Source: a virus. From it: a DNA stretch of 31,310 nucleotides. The DNA lies in the IMG/VR virus record IMGVR_UViG_3300030090_001388, positions 1-31,310 of that record; one strand, 5' to 3'. Under the pieces are notes generated by a model. It was given only the letters and a program-made list of their open reading frames with translations, ran no database searches and was not told the DNA's origin. A program made the position numbers and the translations under genes. Below, in pieces: positions 16,401-23,875 of the stretch; position 1 is the first letter of the stretch; every line of letters starts with the position of its first letter.

Positions 16401-19400
16401 GCCTTCCATAGGCAGCAAACTTCTTCCCGTCCTAGTATACCAATCAGCCCAAACTGCCGGAGAGTATCCCCTCTTTTTAAATTCAGCAGCAATGTTTTCT
16501 ATAGAAGATCTAGGGGTTACTATTTCACCGCTTTCCCTTGGCCCTTTTTCAAGATAATGTCTAAAGGTTTCTGCCACCATCGTATCAATATCAACATCTG
16601 GCCTTTGTCTCCAAGACTCCATGCCCATATCAATAAAATTAGGAGCTATACCTAGTTCTGCTGCTCTTGACCTAAATTCTTTTAACTGATCAACAGTTAT
16701 AGGTGATGTAACCTGTATTGTTTCTGACAAAGGAACATTGATAACCTGAGATTCTGGAGATGCCTCCAGAACAGGGTTAATCAACTCATTCTTTATTTGC
16801 TTCCCTTTAGCTCTTAATTCTTTAACAGTAGGTTTTTTTCCGTTGTTCTGTAAAAAATGCCTTTGAAGGAAGTTTATATATTTTTTGTCTCTTGTCCTTT
16901 GCTCTTTCCCTTCGGGGGTGTTTGCCTTACCTTTGGGAGGGGCTGCAACCTCATGCAGAGCCTTGTCAACTTCAGAAGCAAAAACCAATTCCTGATTAGT
17001 GTCAGGAATAGTTATCCTCTCTTGTCCTAAGTCATCGGGAAGTCTCTGGGCAAGAGGAGAAAAGCCTCTAATACCATTCCTTGCTGTATCAAAAGACTCT
17101 TCAGTAAGATTGTATTGATTCTGTAACCTATCCAGCTCTAATAAAGGATCTGCCATTTCTTCAACGGGAACTGTTTTAACTGTTACGCCAGCGTTATCAG
17201 TAACTCTTAAAGTCTTATCTGCCTTTATAAAATCAACATTAAATAAAGGAGACTTCTTCTGTTTATTTCTTGCTACAGACTCATTGCCAATCTTTTCTAT
17301 TAACTGGGCGCGTTGATCTCCTGTCATACCAATAACAGAGCTTGAAGGGTTTCCTGTAACCTCCTTAATAAGAGGCTTTAAGTCTTTTTTATTAAGACTA
17401 GAATTAGCAAGAGCTTGATCTACATCATAAATACGCTTACCCGCCGCATGATCATTAACAAAATCACCAAAACTTCCAAGTTCAAATCCATCCCAATCTG
17501 CCGGAGGCGTTCCTTCTTCTTTTAACCTCTGATTATCTTGTTCGACTTCTTTATTGTTCTGAGCTGCATATGATCTTGATAAGGTTTCAAACTCCTTGAT
17601 ATCTAGGTTATAGTTTTTAGCAGCATTCTGTTCTTGTTGACTGGGATTTTTTGTTCCTCTTGTTCTACCTCTCCTATAGGCAATATCGCTGTAAATATCA
17701 GGAGCGTTAATCTCTCGTGAAACCCCTTCTTTGCGGTATTTTACAGTTGGAACAAGCGATGTTTGTTGGGACTCTTCTGCTTGCCTTTGTTTAACTAGCT
17801 CATCTGTACGCTCTTTTATTCTATTATCAAATCTATCGCCTGCCTCGTCTCCAAATTCTCGGCGAACAGTTGCTCCCATATCCTCAGCATCGTAACCAAG
17901 TTTGGTATCTTCAGCGCGGCGATCAATCTGGGCTAACTCTTCTGCTGTAAGACCTTCAATTTCTGCTGGTCTAGTGTCTACTCGTTGAGCCACTGATGGT
18001 TGAGTTTCTGCTGTTTCTGCGTCTGTAAGAATTGCGTCAACGCCAGTCTTTAGCTTTCCGTCTAATTCCTCATCATAAACACGTTGGTCTTCAGCCTTAA
18101 CAGGAGCAGTCTCTGAGTTGTTTTCTACTGGTGTTGGCTCGTCAACCCTTCCTTCTTGGTCTGTTCCTTCCCGATAAATTCCCCGCCTGTTATTTTCAAT
18201 AGCAAGAGCAGTGTAATCAGACTCTTGCTGTGAAGTAGGATTATCTGTTAGTCGCCAGTCTTTTTCTTTTTGAACAAGAAGATTATTTACTTCTTGATCG
18301 CTTAAAGTTCCTATCTCAACAGAACCAGAAGGTTGATTGTTTTCATCAACTGTTCCTATCCGATACTTCGGAGTATAGATATTCTCATTCCCAAACAGAG
18401 AAAATCCCTGATCCCCAACTCCATCCTGCGGATCTCTGGGAACCGAAATAGATTCGCCGGTACTGTTTATTCTTACTCTGGCATTGTCTCCTTCTATCCC
18501 TTCAAAAGTTCCTTGCTGTGGGTTTCCATTCTTATCATATAAGGTAAGATTTTCTACTTTCTGTAGCTCTTCTTCAGAAGCAACAGGAGGTAATTTTGTT
18601 CCCTCATAGCCTGCTTGTACTTGCTCTGCTGTTGGTCTAGGACCCCCTCTAAGTCTGCTCCCCTTACCACTTAGCAATAGATCAAAGATTGCACCTGCAC
18701 CAGCACCATAGCCAAAATCTTCTGATAAAGAGCTATCAAACCAGTCCATATCAGGGTTATATCCGCCTATATGTGTAGCATTGATTCTCTGTAAAACTTG
18801 AGCGCCAGCTTCCTGAAGGCCCTCCATTCCTCCGTTTACAAAGGCGCTTGTCATTTTATTGACAATCCAACTTGGACTGTTGCCTTTTGGGAAACCCCTT
18901 AAAACGCTCTCTATAGGCACTAACTCGGTAAGCCCAATAAGGCCACCCGTAGCTATTGATAAATTTCTTTGTCCTTGGGTGTAATCCCCTCCTGCTTCTT
19001 TAAATGCCGCCATCATTTGGCTTGATTCGCCTGCTCCGGCAGAGCCTGCTGCTGACCATTTTAAAGCGCCTAAACCTCTTGCAAAATTTCTTGCTTGTTG
19101 AGCTGCCTTTAGAGCAGCCGGTCCACTTGCAGCAAGTGTTGCCGCTCTTCCAGCCATTCCAGCCTGACCTAATCCGGGTATGGCAAAAAGGAACATACTG
19201 CCTACTGCTTCAGAGAGCTTTCCAACCACCCCTTCTTCGTTGCCTACGAATTCTCTGGCTTCTTGTAGGATCTCAAAAGCCCTGCTTGTATCGGGATCTA
19301 TCCCCTCAATATTACTTCCGGTTACAACATCAGCCATTGCAAGGAGTCCTTCTCCCATACTAATAGCTGTTTGTCCTACTCCTTTGGCAATTCCTCTAGG

Positions 19401-19796
19401 TATAGTAGCTAAAGCTCCTCCCCAAGGATCTTCTTCTTCTTCAATTGGGGTAAAGACAGCAGGAGCCTGACCAGCGCCAGTTGAGGGAGCGCCCTGAAAT
19501 AAGTCATAAGCGTTTTGAATGTCTCGTGGAACTGGCTGTTCAGCCGGTTGCTCCATAAGCTCTTGGGGAGGAGGAGGTGGCTCCTCTAATCCCATTACGT
19601 TTCCAAAAAATCCGCCGGGACGAATTGTTCTTAGCGGGGCAGGCGCTCTAGTGTCTTTTGGCTGAGACGACTCAATTAAAAGTCTTTCAGCTAAAGGAAT
19701 ATCGTATTGATCTAAAGCATCTGTCCAGTTGTCAGGAGCAGGCTTGCCTTGAAGTGCTAAATCAATAAGTTCTTCATAAGTTGGAGGATTTGCCAT
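10479..19796 (-). CDS. Giant polyvalent phage protein (3105 aa) with LPD38-like C-terminus and metallopeptidase-like motif
   Basis: At 3105 residues this is nearly a third of the window. A low-complexity N-terminus leads to a Gly/Ala-rich hydrophobic region (about 125-260). A zinc-peptidase-like motif, AFHEATHYLL, places H1210-E1211-x-x-H1214. Near residue 1830 lies a domain with KILVVEEVQSDIHQGAG, known from many phage polyvalent proteins. The region about 2590-2960 (AIWKGIKVPLNPPTVARNTF, then TSPIGIPFLTFYYKVAP) resembles LPD38. In podoviruses proteins of this kind take the place of large internal virion proteins and are thought to be ejected with the DNA; that role is inferred from size and position between virion and lysis genes. 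Its stop overlaps the endolysin start. Three GTTTAAAC copies are present. The ribosome site is unusual and is listed separately. Confidence 0.88.
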   Translation of the reverse strand: MANPPTYEELIDLALQGKPAPDNWTDALDQYDIPLAERLLIESSQPKDTRAPAPLRTIRPGGFFGNVMGLEEPPPPPQELMEQPAEQPVPRDIQNAYDLFQGAPSTGAGQAPAVFTPIEEEEDPWGGALATIPRGIAKGVGQTAISMGEGLLAMADVVTGSNIEGIDPDTSRAFEILQEAREFVGNEEGVVGKLSEAVGSMFLFAIPGLGQAGMAGRAATLAASGPAALKAAQQARNFARGLGALKWSAAGSAGAGESSQMMAAFKEAGGDYTQGQRNLSIATGGLIGLTELVPIESVLRGFPKGNSPSWIVNKMTSAFVNGGMEGLQEAGAQVLQRINATHIGGYNPDMDWFDSSLSEDFGYGAGAGAIFDLLLSGKGSRLRGGPRPTAEQVQAGYEGTKLPPVASEEELQKVENLTLYDKNGNPQQGTFEGIEGDNARVRINSTGESISVPRDPQDGVGDQGFSLFGNENIYTPKYRIGTVDENNQPSGSVEIGTLSDQEVNNLLVQKEKDWRLTDNPTSQQESDYTALAIENNRRGIYREGTDQEGRVDEPTPVENNSETAPVKAEDQRVYDEELDGKLKTGVDAILTDAETAETQPSVAQRVDTRPAEIEGLTAEELAQIDRRAEDTKLGYDAEDMGATVRREFGDEAGDRFDNRIKERTDELVKQRQAEESQQTSLVPTVKYRKEGVSREINAPDIYSDIAYRRGRTRGTKNPSQQEQNAAKNYNLDIKEFETLSRSYAAQNNKEVEQDNQRLKEEGTPPADWDGFELGSFGDFVNDHAAGKRIYDVDQALANSSLNKKDLKPLIKEVTGNPSSSVIGMTGDQRAQLIEKIGNESVARNKQKKSPLFNVDFIKADKTLRVTDNAGVTVKTVPVEEMADPLLELDRLQNQYNLTEESFDTARNGIRGFSPLAQRLPDDLGQERITIPDTNQELVFASEVDKALHEVAAPPKGKANTPEGKEQRTRDKKYINFLQRHFLQNNGKKPTVKELRAKGKQIKNELINPVLEASPESQVINVPLSETIQVTSPITVDQLKEFRSRAAELGIAPNFIDMGMESWRQRPDVDIDTMVAETFRHYLEKGPRESGEIVTPRSSIENIAAEFKKRGYSPAVWADWYTRTGRSLLPMEGSQGTILEPMLGDPTDVDIAIATSINNIIKKAAPNADGRIANSLFDQNGIPVMGRQIGNIVAVSTAENEYADPQNAAFHEATHYLLREGFFTEEQQNYIDLPETRAKLRSVVQELLGEDGYSLAFKDIEPGTETDIQELLAYTSGYYNSAMERNGKPPDVLTKELDKGPLRRILDSIYNLFKRIGRFINGTDKDSLTAELELFTPSELAAQEAKIKSLLDMVRKGEIGTQEPIGRIDPSGTADDSPLPMIHMGKAAAKQYNYRLKSELTSFLEDKKTQNSAKGSEWLDTLGKKDNNGIPIKSGLLAGAVSRGDFKMAELLNSQLPDFLSRNFDEKITKKQLLEELKKESHLVEIHVAGYTEDARLSSTDQIALSMAEDQLRENYIQYGRYFSKIYPFRTLMSVLSSEQIKSGEPNKLPEDIKPIYEKWEGLRKENKELFDEFFDNREIIDGEPNPRFLGRTSDGDSVFYELDNDPRFEELKNEALSDLQDFVLKRQIGQRINSEDVFAEIAEDGFKENAILSDFGLMPRSIGDIKEISDLWEALATRAGTSPLEDRNITNYQDEIKQAQRRIFGLRNPEEFQGDPRSRVLPIAQKGPAPVAGEGFLDISPPFIDYTVWGKRRVSEDFYDSWDQYKVGPESARMIVISSPVDVPSDLYKGKTIPNYYAEGHTGNIKNPIVHIRVSDILTEDGKKILVVEEVQSDIHQGAGAQIRDIAAESMYGRGNTWSRLNRTQKNEVRKNLAKHEDRVYGKDGSYPNLPFKKQSEWINLGLSHAVRIAVDGGYDGITVANSNFQKERYWENFKDHISGLSITRLQNAEDGYQVQYSVPTDIGPIRKDRPKRFDQRKFNNWIGEDVANLVLYKQEQAQFENDQETLEIPNIIEFINETTQEVLDLEKRLMSKETVDTETLNLFNKYFSETSRRNLSNARKPDGSIDIPVGISGFVQMYDHQIPNQLRENLTRTFSNREKKDYKKNKQVVWFGEGPTGARIVSPDEMADLPNIETFFEETLEQQPLTDEEILARQIAEESGMYEVGDIDPLDLPPEQVSRGRQIVSAANNSSTYFPITSDMTDRKGGESGTDVVAYSMAALGRSGARERKRLFDNTRSKITNWLDSSVAQPLKGLHDREKYLLERGKFLGTIHRVEEFALRLRNDLAPYLDKRNPKKRADSENLRKALVSYMTTSPADGEASRLEVLQAIDKNVAKSAVRAKNVIEDIGKELVSRGLLRPDTFESNKRSYMPQMYLKHILADPSGKSLSYLQEQKIPVDDVTTRNLLGDLTELAPEFVVGRHIQRSMRDIALMEFFDSISKGKNWALKDDKLMVKWIDPNTGKQMEDSVFWMHRAAQDFENNAKYFQDGDQKKAQEMIATAQMLREAYIPVLQQYAKELGLGAVLDSNQNVDPKKLDAIDPGGLEILAGGQSFKRVPNHPKYGKLAGMAVHSTIYDDVITGVSYTGWGDNSYTKLGKAARKATAIWKGIKVPLNPPTVARNTFSNMILMHLSGVPMHRILPNMAKSVREIIAYKNAVKNKNKMSEQEFAEAMEKSKHYKAMLDRGVAEASFTESELYRFVEDIEQMLNEVTIEDAGILNWLNIKTFRKIMKKSGQWYQNIEVMGKTAIALDMMEHQQSTADEAFLKAQKYLFDYSLVPPFVRGTRTSPIGIPFLTFYYKVAPVLLDTAINRPFKFAPYVGMMLGLEAVFKNMFDIDDEEYETMLNLLPDFAKNPGATFPLPIRDSNGRVQLIDLGFIFPWGAFTDLSYQAIKGVKQLAPGPQKEGINGKDIISTIGLFGGPLWALHGPLTNIDPFTLQPIRKEGEPLWIGGAKEELFQGRGQVTDTILYLANQYMLPGFLHTDYGATKRLIDASSGQRSSRGGEGNTVTQAALKFAGLNLYSIDPQTASNVVYYAQQELQKTTTARNRMLQDRSMSREERRRRLLSFDKEIELQMQVLEELIQSVTPSPNLYRALLSDEQRERQK

Positions 19797-19830
19797 TTTT
19801 TGTACTACGTAAAGACGCAGTAAACTCCCT
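19797..19830 (-). promoter_or_regulatory. Split ribosome-binding site with hairpin before the giant gene
   Basis: Reading the minus strand: AGGGAG (19830-19825), TT, the inverted repeat TACTGCGT-CTTT-ACGTAGTA (19822-19803), CAAAAA, then ATG at 19796. The stem has 8 pairs, one of them G-U, with a 4-nt loop. Unfolded, AGGGAG is 28 nt from the ATG, too far to work; folded, the effective spacing is 8 nt. The same AGGGAG with 7-8 nt spacing precedes the genes starting at 23874 and 8333. RNA hairpins that bring a distant Shine-Dalgarno close to the start are known for T4 genes 25 and 38. Confidence 0.6.
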
Positions 19831-19835
19831 ATTTT

Positions 19836-21992
19836 TTATAAAGTAGAACCGATATCTAACCAATTCCAATTATCTTGCTGCCTCATACCTTCCAGATTAG
19901 ATATAAAAGCAGCTTGATTTATCTGACCGCTATCATCTCTTGATCTTTGCATCACCGCTTCCAATGATGGCCTTAATTGAGTCATTAAAGCGCGGTCGCC
20001 GTATCTTGTAATACCAGAGTCTTCAACTCGTTCCTCCCATTGATTCCATGCATCTGCCAATGGATCAGCCGAAGTTCCTGCTTCAACAGCAGCCTTATAA
20101 AGCTCATTGACCTCTTCTAAATTCCTATCAATTCCAATGTTTGCTGCAACCTGAGCAGGCTCAACACCATATTGCGCATAAAGCAAAGCATTAGCTCTTT
20201 GGTGCTGCGGCATATCTACAAGAACTCCTGTTTGTACATCCCTAGAAAGAGTTCCAACTGTATCGTTGTAATTTTTTGTTTCACCCGCTACCCAATCTCG
20301 AAGAGCTTGTTCGTGATCTCTGGCATCCCTAGCACTTTCTTTAGCATCAGTATAAACCTGAAAGTTATAATCACGAGCCTCTTGAGCCAAATCATTAGCC
20401 TCTTTAAGAGCAGCTAGGAAGTTAGTTCTAGTAGTTGCTGCGGTAGTTGCCCTTCTGCTCTGTTCGGTAAGAAGACCCTGCCTTCTTGTAAAGGAAGCGT
20501 TAGCTCTGGTTGCCTTGCGATTAAAAGCATCCACCGCATGTTGATAGATTTCTTTTTGTTCCTGACCAGTCATCTTATTCATAACTCCGCTGGCATCTCC
20601 AAATGCACCTGCCATTGCTGTTATAAAGTCAGGGCTTCCTTTTTCTGCCGCATTAAAAAATGCCTGAGCCAGCCCCAAGTTGGTCTGTGTTTTAATTCTA
20701 TTCTTAATGGAATCTCGATCAGGAATTCCCTCTTCAAGCTCGTCAAGATCAAGCATATATTGATCTATTTCTTCTCCTAGCTCTTTTATTCTATTGGATT
20801 CTTCTGCTTCAAAATTAGAAAGCTCTGTTCGTGTTGATGTTTCTGTTGCATCTAATCCCAAAGGATTTGGAATAGAAGAAATCAATTGACTTAATACCTG
20901 CTGTTGTTGTTTATGAGCAAGAGTAGCACCAGCGACCAAAGGATCTACTTTTGGAACACTTGCACCATACTGAGGACCTCCGATTACTTGGTTTGGAGGA
21001 GTTACACCATCACCAGCACCAGTAACAGGAGGAGTAGTAGTAGCACTAGCACCACCATCAACAGTATTGACAAGATTTCCAGAGCCTATATTAGCCATAT
21101 CTGGACCACCTATAGGTTGAGAAAATTCAGTCGGCTCAACGCCTGCTGGAAAGAATCTGGTAGTCAACTCGTCAAGTTTTCCACCCCTAGTTGGCAAACC
21201 TAGAGCTTGCGCTCCTCCAAAATAAGGGTCTGTTTCAAGCCCTGTCCTTGCCTGTTCTTGGTGATATTCATCTAATGATTTTTGAGGAATAATAGGCTGA
21301 TCATACATTTCTGGTGGAACATATCCGTAGTTTCTCCCCATCTCTTCTCTTTTCAAGAGATTTTCTCTTTGCTCAACTACCAAAGGATTATAAACAGACG
21401 CTATAGATTCAGGTGTTTCTTGAAGTCTTTGTGCATATTCTCCACTGGCTCTTTGAATCTGTGAAGGATCAGCTCCAGCAGCTATTAACTCTTGAGGAGT
21501 CATTCCCTGAAACGTCTGAGCAAGAGCTTCTTGAAAATATGGGTTGTAAGCAAACTGACCACCATTATCAAACTTGCGTATCAATCCTCCCACACGAGCA
21601 GCCGGAACCTGTTGTCGGAGCATTTCAGGAGCAAGCTCAGGCATAGTGTTTTCAGGCATTCTTGATAATGGAGGGTTACGCATCCCTGTTTGAGGGACAT
21701 TAGCCTGCATCATCATCGGGTCTTGAGGGATATCCATTGGATTTCCTGTAATACCCATAGGATTATTAGGAACGCCTATCGCTCTTTGAATCAAATTATC
21801 CAAAACAGTCGTATTTTCTTGAGGTTGGGCAGCAGCTTCAGCTCTGGTAACTTCTCTATCTTTCATTTCAGTTGCTGCAATCAAAGACTCAATTCCTTCC
21901 TGTTGAGTTAGCTGCGCAAGACTCTCATCTGGAAGGCTAGAAACTCTGCTAGCAAGGCCAACTAAATCTTCTACATTTGACGGTGATGCCAT
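19836..21992 (-). CDS. Probable internal virion protein with helical C-terminal half
   Basis: The 718-residue protein has an N-terminal Pro/Asn/Met/Gln-rich half and a C-terminal half (from about 370) rich in charged helices, such as NFEAEESNRIKELGEEIDQY and the Arg/Ala-rich segment near 500-560. Residues 134-147 carry GGLIRKFDNGGQF, a version of the F-x-x-GG motif that recurs in neighbouring virion proteins. It lies directly before the giant gene, the position where T7-like phages encode internal core proteins, so a core or ejection role is likely. No enzymatic motif is seen. A strong AGGAGG ribosome site precedes the ATG. Confidence 0.65.
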   Translation of the reverse strand: MASPSNVEDLVGLASRVSSLPDESLAQLTQQEGIESLIAATEMKDREVTRAEAAAQPQENTTVLDNLIQRAIGVPNNPMGITGNPMDIPQDPMMMQANVPQTGMRNPPLSRMPENTMPELAPEMLRQQVPAARVGGLIRKFDNGGQFAYNPYFQEALAQTFQGMTPQELIAAGADPSQIQRASGEYAQRLQETPESIASVYNPLVVEQRENLLKREEMGRNYGYVPPEMYDQPIIPQKSLDEYHQEQARTGLETDPYFGGAQALGLPTRGGKLDELTTRFFPAGVEPTEFSQPIGGPDMANIGSGNLVNTVDGGASATTTPPVTGAGDGVTPPNQVIGGPQYGASVPKVDPLVAGATLAHKQQQQVLSQLISSIPNPLGLDATETSTRTELSNFEAEESNRIKELGEEIDQYMLDLDELEEGIPDRDSIKNRIKTQTNLGLAQAFFNAAEKGSPDFITAMAGAFGDASGVMNKMTGQEQKEIYQHAVDAFNRKATRANASFTRRQGLLTEQSRRATTAATTRTNFLAALKEANDLAQEARDYNFQVYTDAKESARDARDHEQALRDWVAGETKNYNDTVGTLSRDVQTGVLVDMPQHQRANALLYAQYGVEPAQVAANIGIDRNLEEVNELYKAAVEAGTSADPLADAWNQWEERVEDSGITRYGDRALMTQLRPSLEAVMQRSRDDSGQINQAAFISNLEGMRQQDNWNWLDIGSTL

Positions 21993-21993
21993 T

Positions 21994-23358
21994 TTAGCCT
22001 CCTAATCCTCTCATGCCGCTCATCATCTGCATCCCACCTAATCCCATGTTCATCATCTGAGCATAAGGATTGGGCCTTGGCTGAAATTGCATTACTTCTG
22101 ATGAAGGCGTTACAGGAAGTCCAGAAAGCAACTGCTGGAAGAAAGCTAAGTTTTGTCTTGGGTAATCCCGTTGGTTTATAAAGTCCTGATATGACTGATC
22201 CATCATTTGTTGACGCTGTGCCTGCAATTCTCCTCCAACACCACGTAAACCAGCCATCCTCTGCAAATCAAGTGATTGCTCTGTACTAGCCATTGAAGGC
22301 AGCATACCAGCGGCCTGAAGCCTTCTAGCCATTGCTGCTTCATAAGCCCTTTGATTCGCTAAATCTGCGCTCATAGCCTGCTGACCTGCGGCCTGATTAG
22401 CTCTTTCTCTTGCTTCAAAAGCACTCAGACCCATCTGTCCTTGGCTTTGTCTTGCCCTTTCTTGGGCTAAATAAGCATTTAAATCAAGCTGACCTTCTCC
22501 AAGTCTTGCTCTTTCTTGAGCTTGATAGGCAGTTAAGCCCATTTGACCTGCGGCTTGTCTGGCTCTCTCCTGAGCCTCGAATCCGCTTAACCCCATCATT
22601 CCCTCTCTCTGTCTTGCAGCTTCTTGTGCTTCACGCGCTCGTTGCGCCTGAGAGACATCCATACCGGCAAGCCTTGCCGATTCTCCAAATCCTCTCTGTA
22701 GTTGTTGGGCTTCCATGTCAGTCAATCTTTCTTCCAGATCACGTCTGGCAGTGAAATCCTGAAGAGCAGCACGACTTCCGCCGAATGCTCCCTGTTGAGC
22801 AGCCTGCATATCACGCTGAGCCTGACCCTCATCAAACCTTTCTATTGCTCTACGCTGTAATCTATCAAGAACAGCTTCCTGATAAGGGTTCTGGTAAGCA
22901 CCCATTCTTCCTCTGATAGGGTCCTCACCAAATTGCCCTGCCCGATAAAGAGGGCCAAGCTCACCAGACTGATAAGTATCTGGCGCATTCTCAGACTCAT
23001 ATCTTTGATCAAAATCACGAGACTGATAAAGATCCCCCATCTGTCCGGGTGTATATCGACTGCTTACCTGTGGAACACCGCCTACACCACGGGCCATATC
23101 CATAGCTGTTCGTTGAGCTTGCCGCATTCCCGGCTGGTCTCTGCCAGCTATAGCGGTAATCCCTTGAAATGCGCCCATTTGCTCAGGCTCAAATCCTGCA
23201 ATTCTCTGGCCTTGATAAGGCTGATACTCTTCACCAGCTAATGCCTCTGCGCTACGCATCATCCTCTGAAAATAAGGTTTAGCGTAATCAGGAAGAGCCT
23301 GTTGAGTTACAGTTGAAGAGGTCATCTGTGGAGAGCTACTACGTCTGCTTGAACCCAT
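21994..23358 (-). CDS. Gln/Arg-rich repeat virion protein
   Basis: The 454-residue protein begins with a segment that I associate with marine phage structural proteins, ALPDYAKPYFQRMMRSAEAL, then EEYQPYQGQRIAGFEPEQMG. Its middle holds five tandem 18-residue repeats (about 251-340) and its C-terminus is rich in Met and Gly. It is predicted to be largely helical. I infer a role as an internal virion or tail-associated protein from its place among structural genes; no catalytic motif is seen. Its stop is 1 nt from the next gene, and an AGAGG ribosome site precedes its start. Confidence 0.65.
   Translation of the reverse strand: MGSSRRSSSPQMTSSTVTQQALPDYAKPYFQRMMRSAEALAGEEYQPYQGQRIAGFEPEQMGAFQGITAIAGRDQPGMRQAQRTAMDMARGVGGVPQVSSRYTPGQMGDLYQSRDFDQRYESENAPDTYQSGELGPLYRAGQFGEDPIRGRMGAYQNPYQEAVLDRLQRRAIERFDEGQAQRDMQAAQQGAFGGSRAALQDFTARRDLEERLTDMEAQQLQRGFGESARLAGMDVSQAQRAREAQEAARQREGMMGLSGFEAQERARQAAGQMGLTAYQAQERARLGEGQLDLNAYLAQERARQSQGQMGLSAFEARERANQAAGQQAMSADLANQRAYEAAMARRLQAAGMLPSMASTEQSLDLQRMAGLRGVGGELQAQRQQMMDQSYQDFINQRDYPRQNLAFFQQLLSGLPVTPSSEVMQFQPRPNPYAQMMNMGLGGMQMMSGMRGLGG
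22339..22608 (-). repeat. Five tandem 54-bp (18-residue) repeats
   Basis: Units at 22608-22555, 22554-22501, 22500-22447, 22446-22393 and 22392-22339 encode 18-residue repeats of the type xxGQMGLSAFEAQERARQ. The first four are similar; the fifth is degenerate. Each has an invariant Gly at position 3 and A-Q/R-E-R-A in the helix. They look like helical repeats and may allow change of copy number by recombination. Confidence 0.85.
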
Positions 23359-23370
23359 ATCTAATTCCTC

Positions 23371-23874
23371 TTATCCTTCTGCGACTTTTAAGTTGCTAAC
23401 AATCTGTAAATCCGGCTTTTGGATTTCAGATTCTTTATCCTTAAAGTCTTCAAAATCTTTCGTCATAATTACGTATTTTTCAGTCCATTTTTCTTTTTTG
23501 AGCCTTCTTGCCCATCCGCGCCTTCCAGACATCTCCATCCCATCACATCCTGAAACCTTGCCCCAACTGGCAATCATAATTTCTGTTTCGTTAAACCACT
23601 CATCCAACCTTTCTCCTGCCAGATATTGTACAGAAATCATAAATTTGCGTGGGTATTGCATCATTTCTGTAATAACCACGCCAATAATTGGATCTCCTTC
23701 TAAATCTTCATCCCAAACGATCCACATATGCTGTTGACCGGACAGCAGCATATGAAGAAGGTCTGATAATTCAAATCTTCCATCACTACTAGGCTCTAGC
23801 TTCTTCAAGATATCCTCACATCTTTCCCAAACAGAACCAATTAGATGAGGAGGAACCATAGAAGATGTTGTCAT
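23371..23874 (-). CDS. GNAT-like phage protein
   Basis: The 167-residue protein has strands MWIVWDEDLEGDPIIGVVIT (50-69) and a C-terminal motif, GCDGMEMSGRRGWARRL (109-125), that resembles the end of GNAT-type acetyltransferase folds found in marine phage structural clusters. The R/Q-x-x-G-x-G loop for acetyl-CoA is not clear, so enzymatic activity is uncertain. It sits between two virion proteins. The AGGGAG ribosome site with 8-nt spacing lies over the end of the upstream gene. Confidence 0.6.
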   Translation of the reverse strand: MTTSSMVPPHLIGSVWERCEDILKKLEPSSDGRFELSDLLHMLLSGQQHMWIVWDEDLEGDPIIGVVITEMMQYPRKFMISVQYLAGERLDEWFNETEIMIASWGKVSGCDGMEMSGRRGWARRLKKEKWTEKYVIMTKDFEDFKDKESEIQKPDLQIVSNLKVAEG

Positions 23875-23875
23875 T

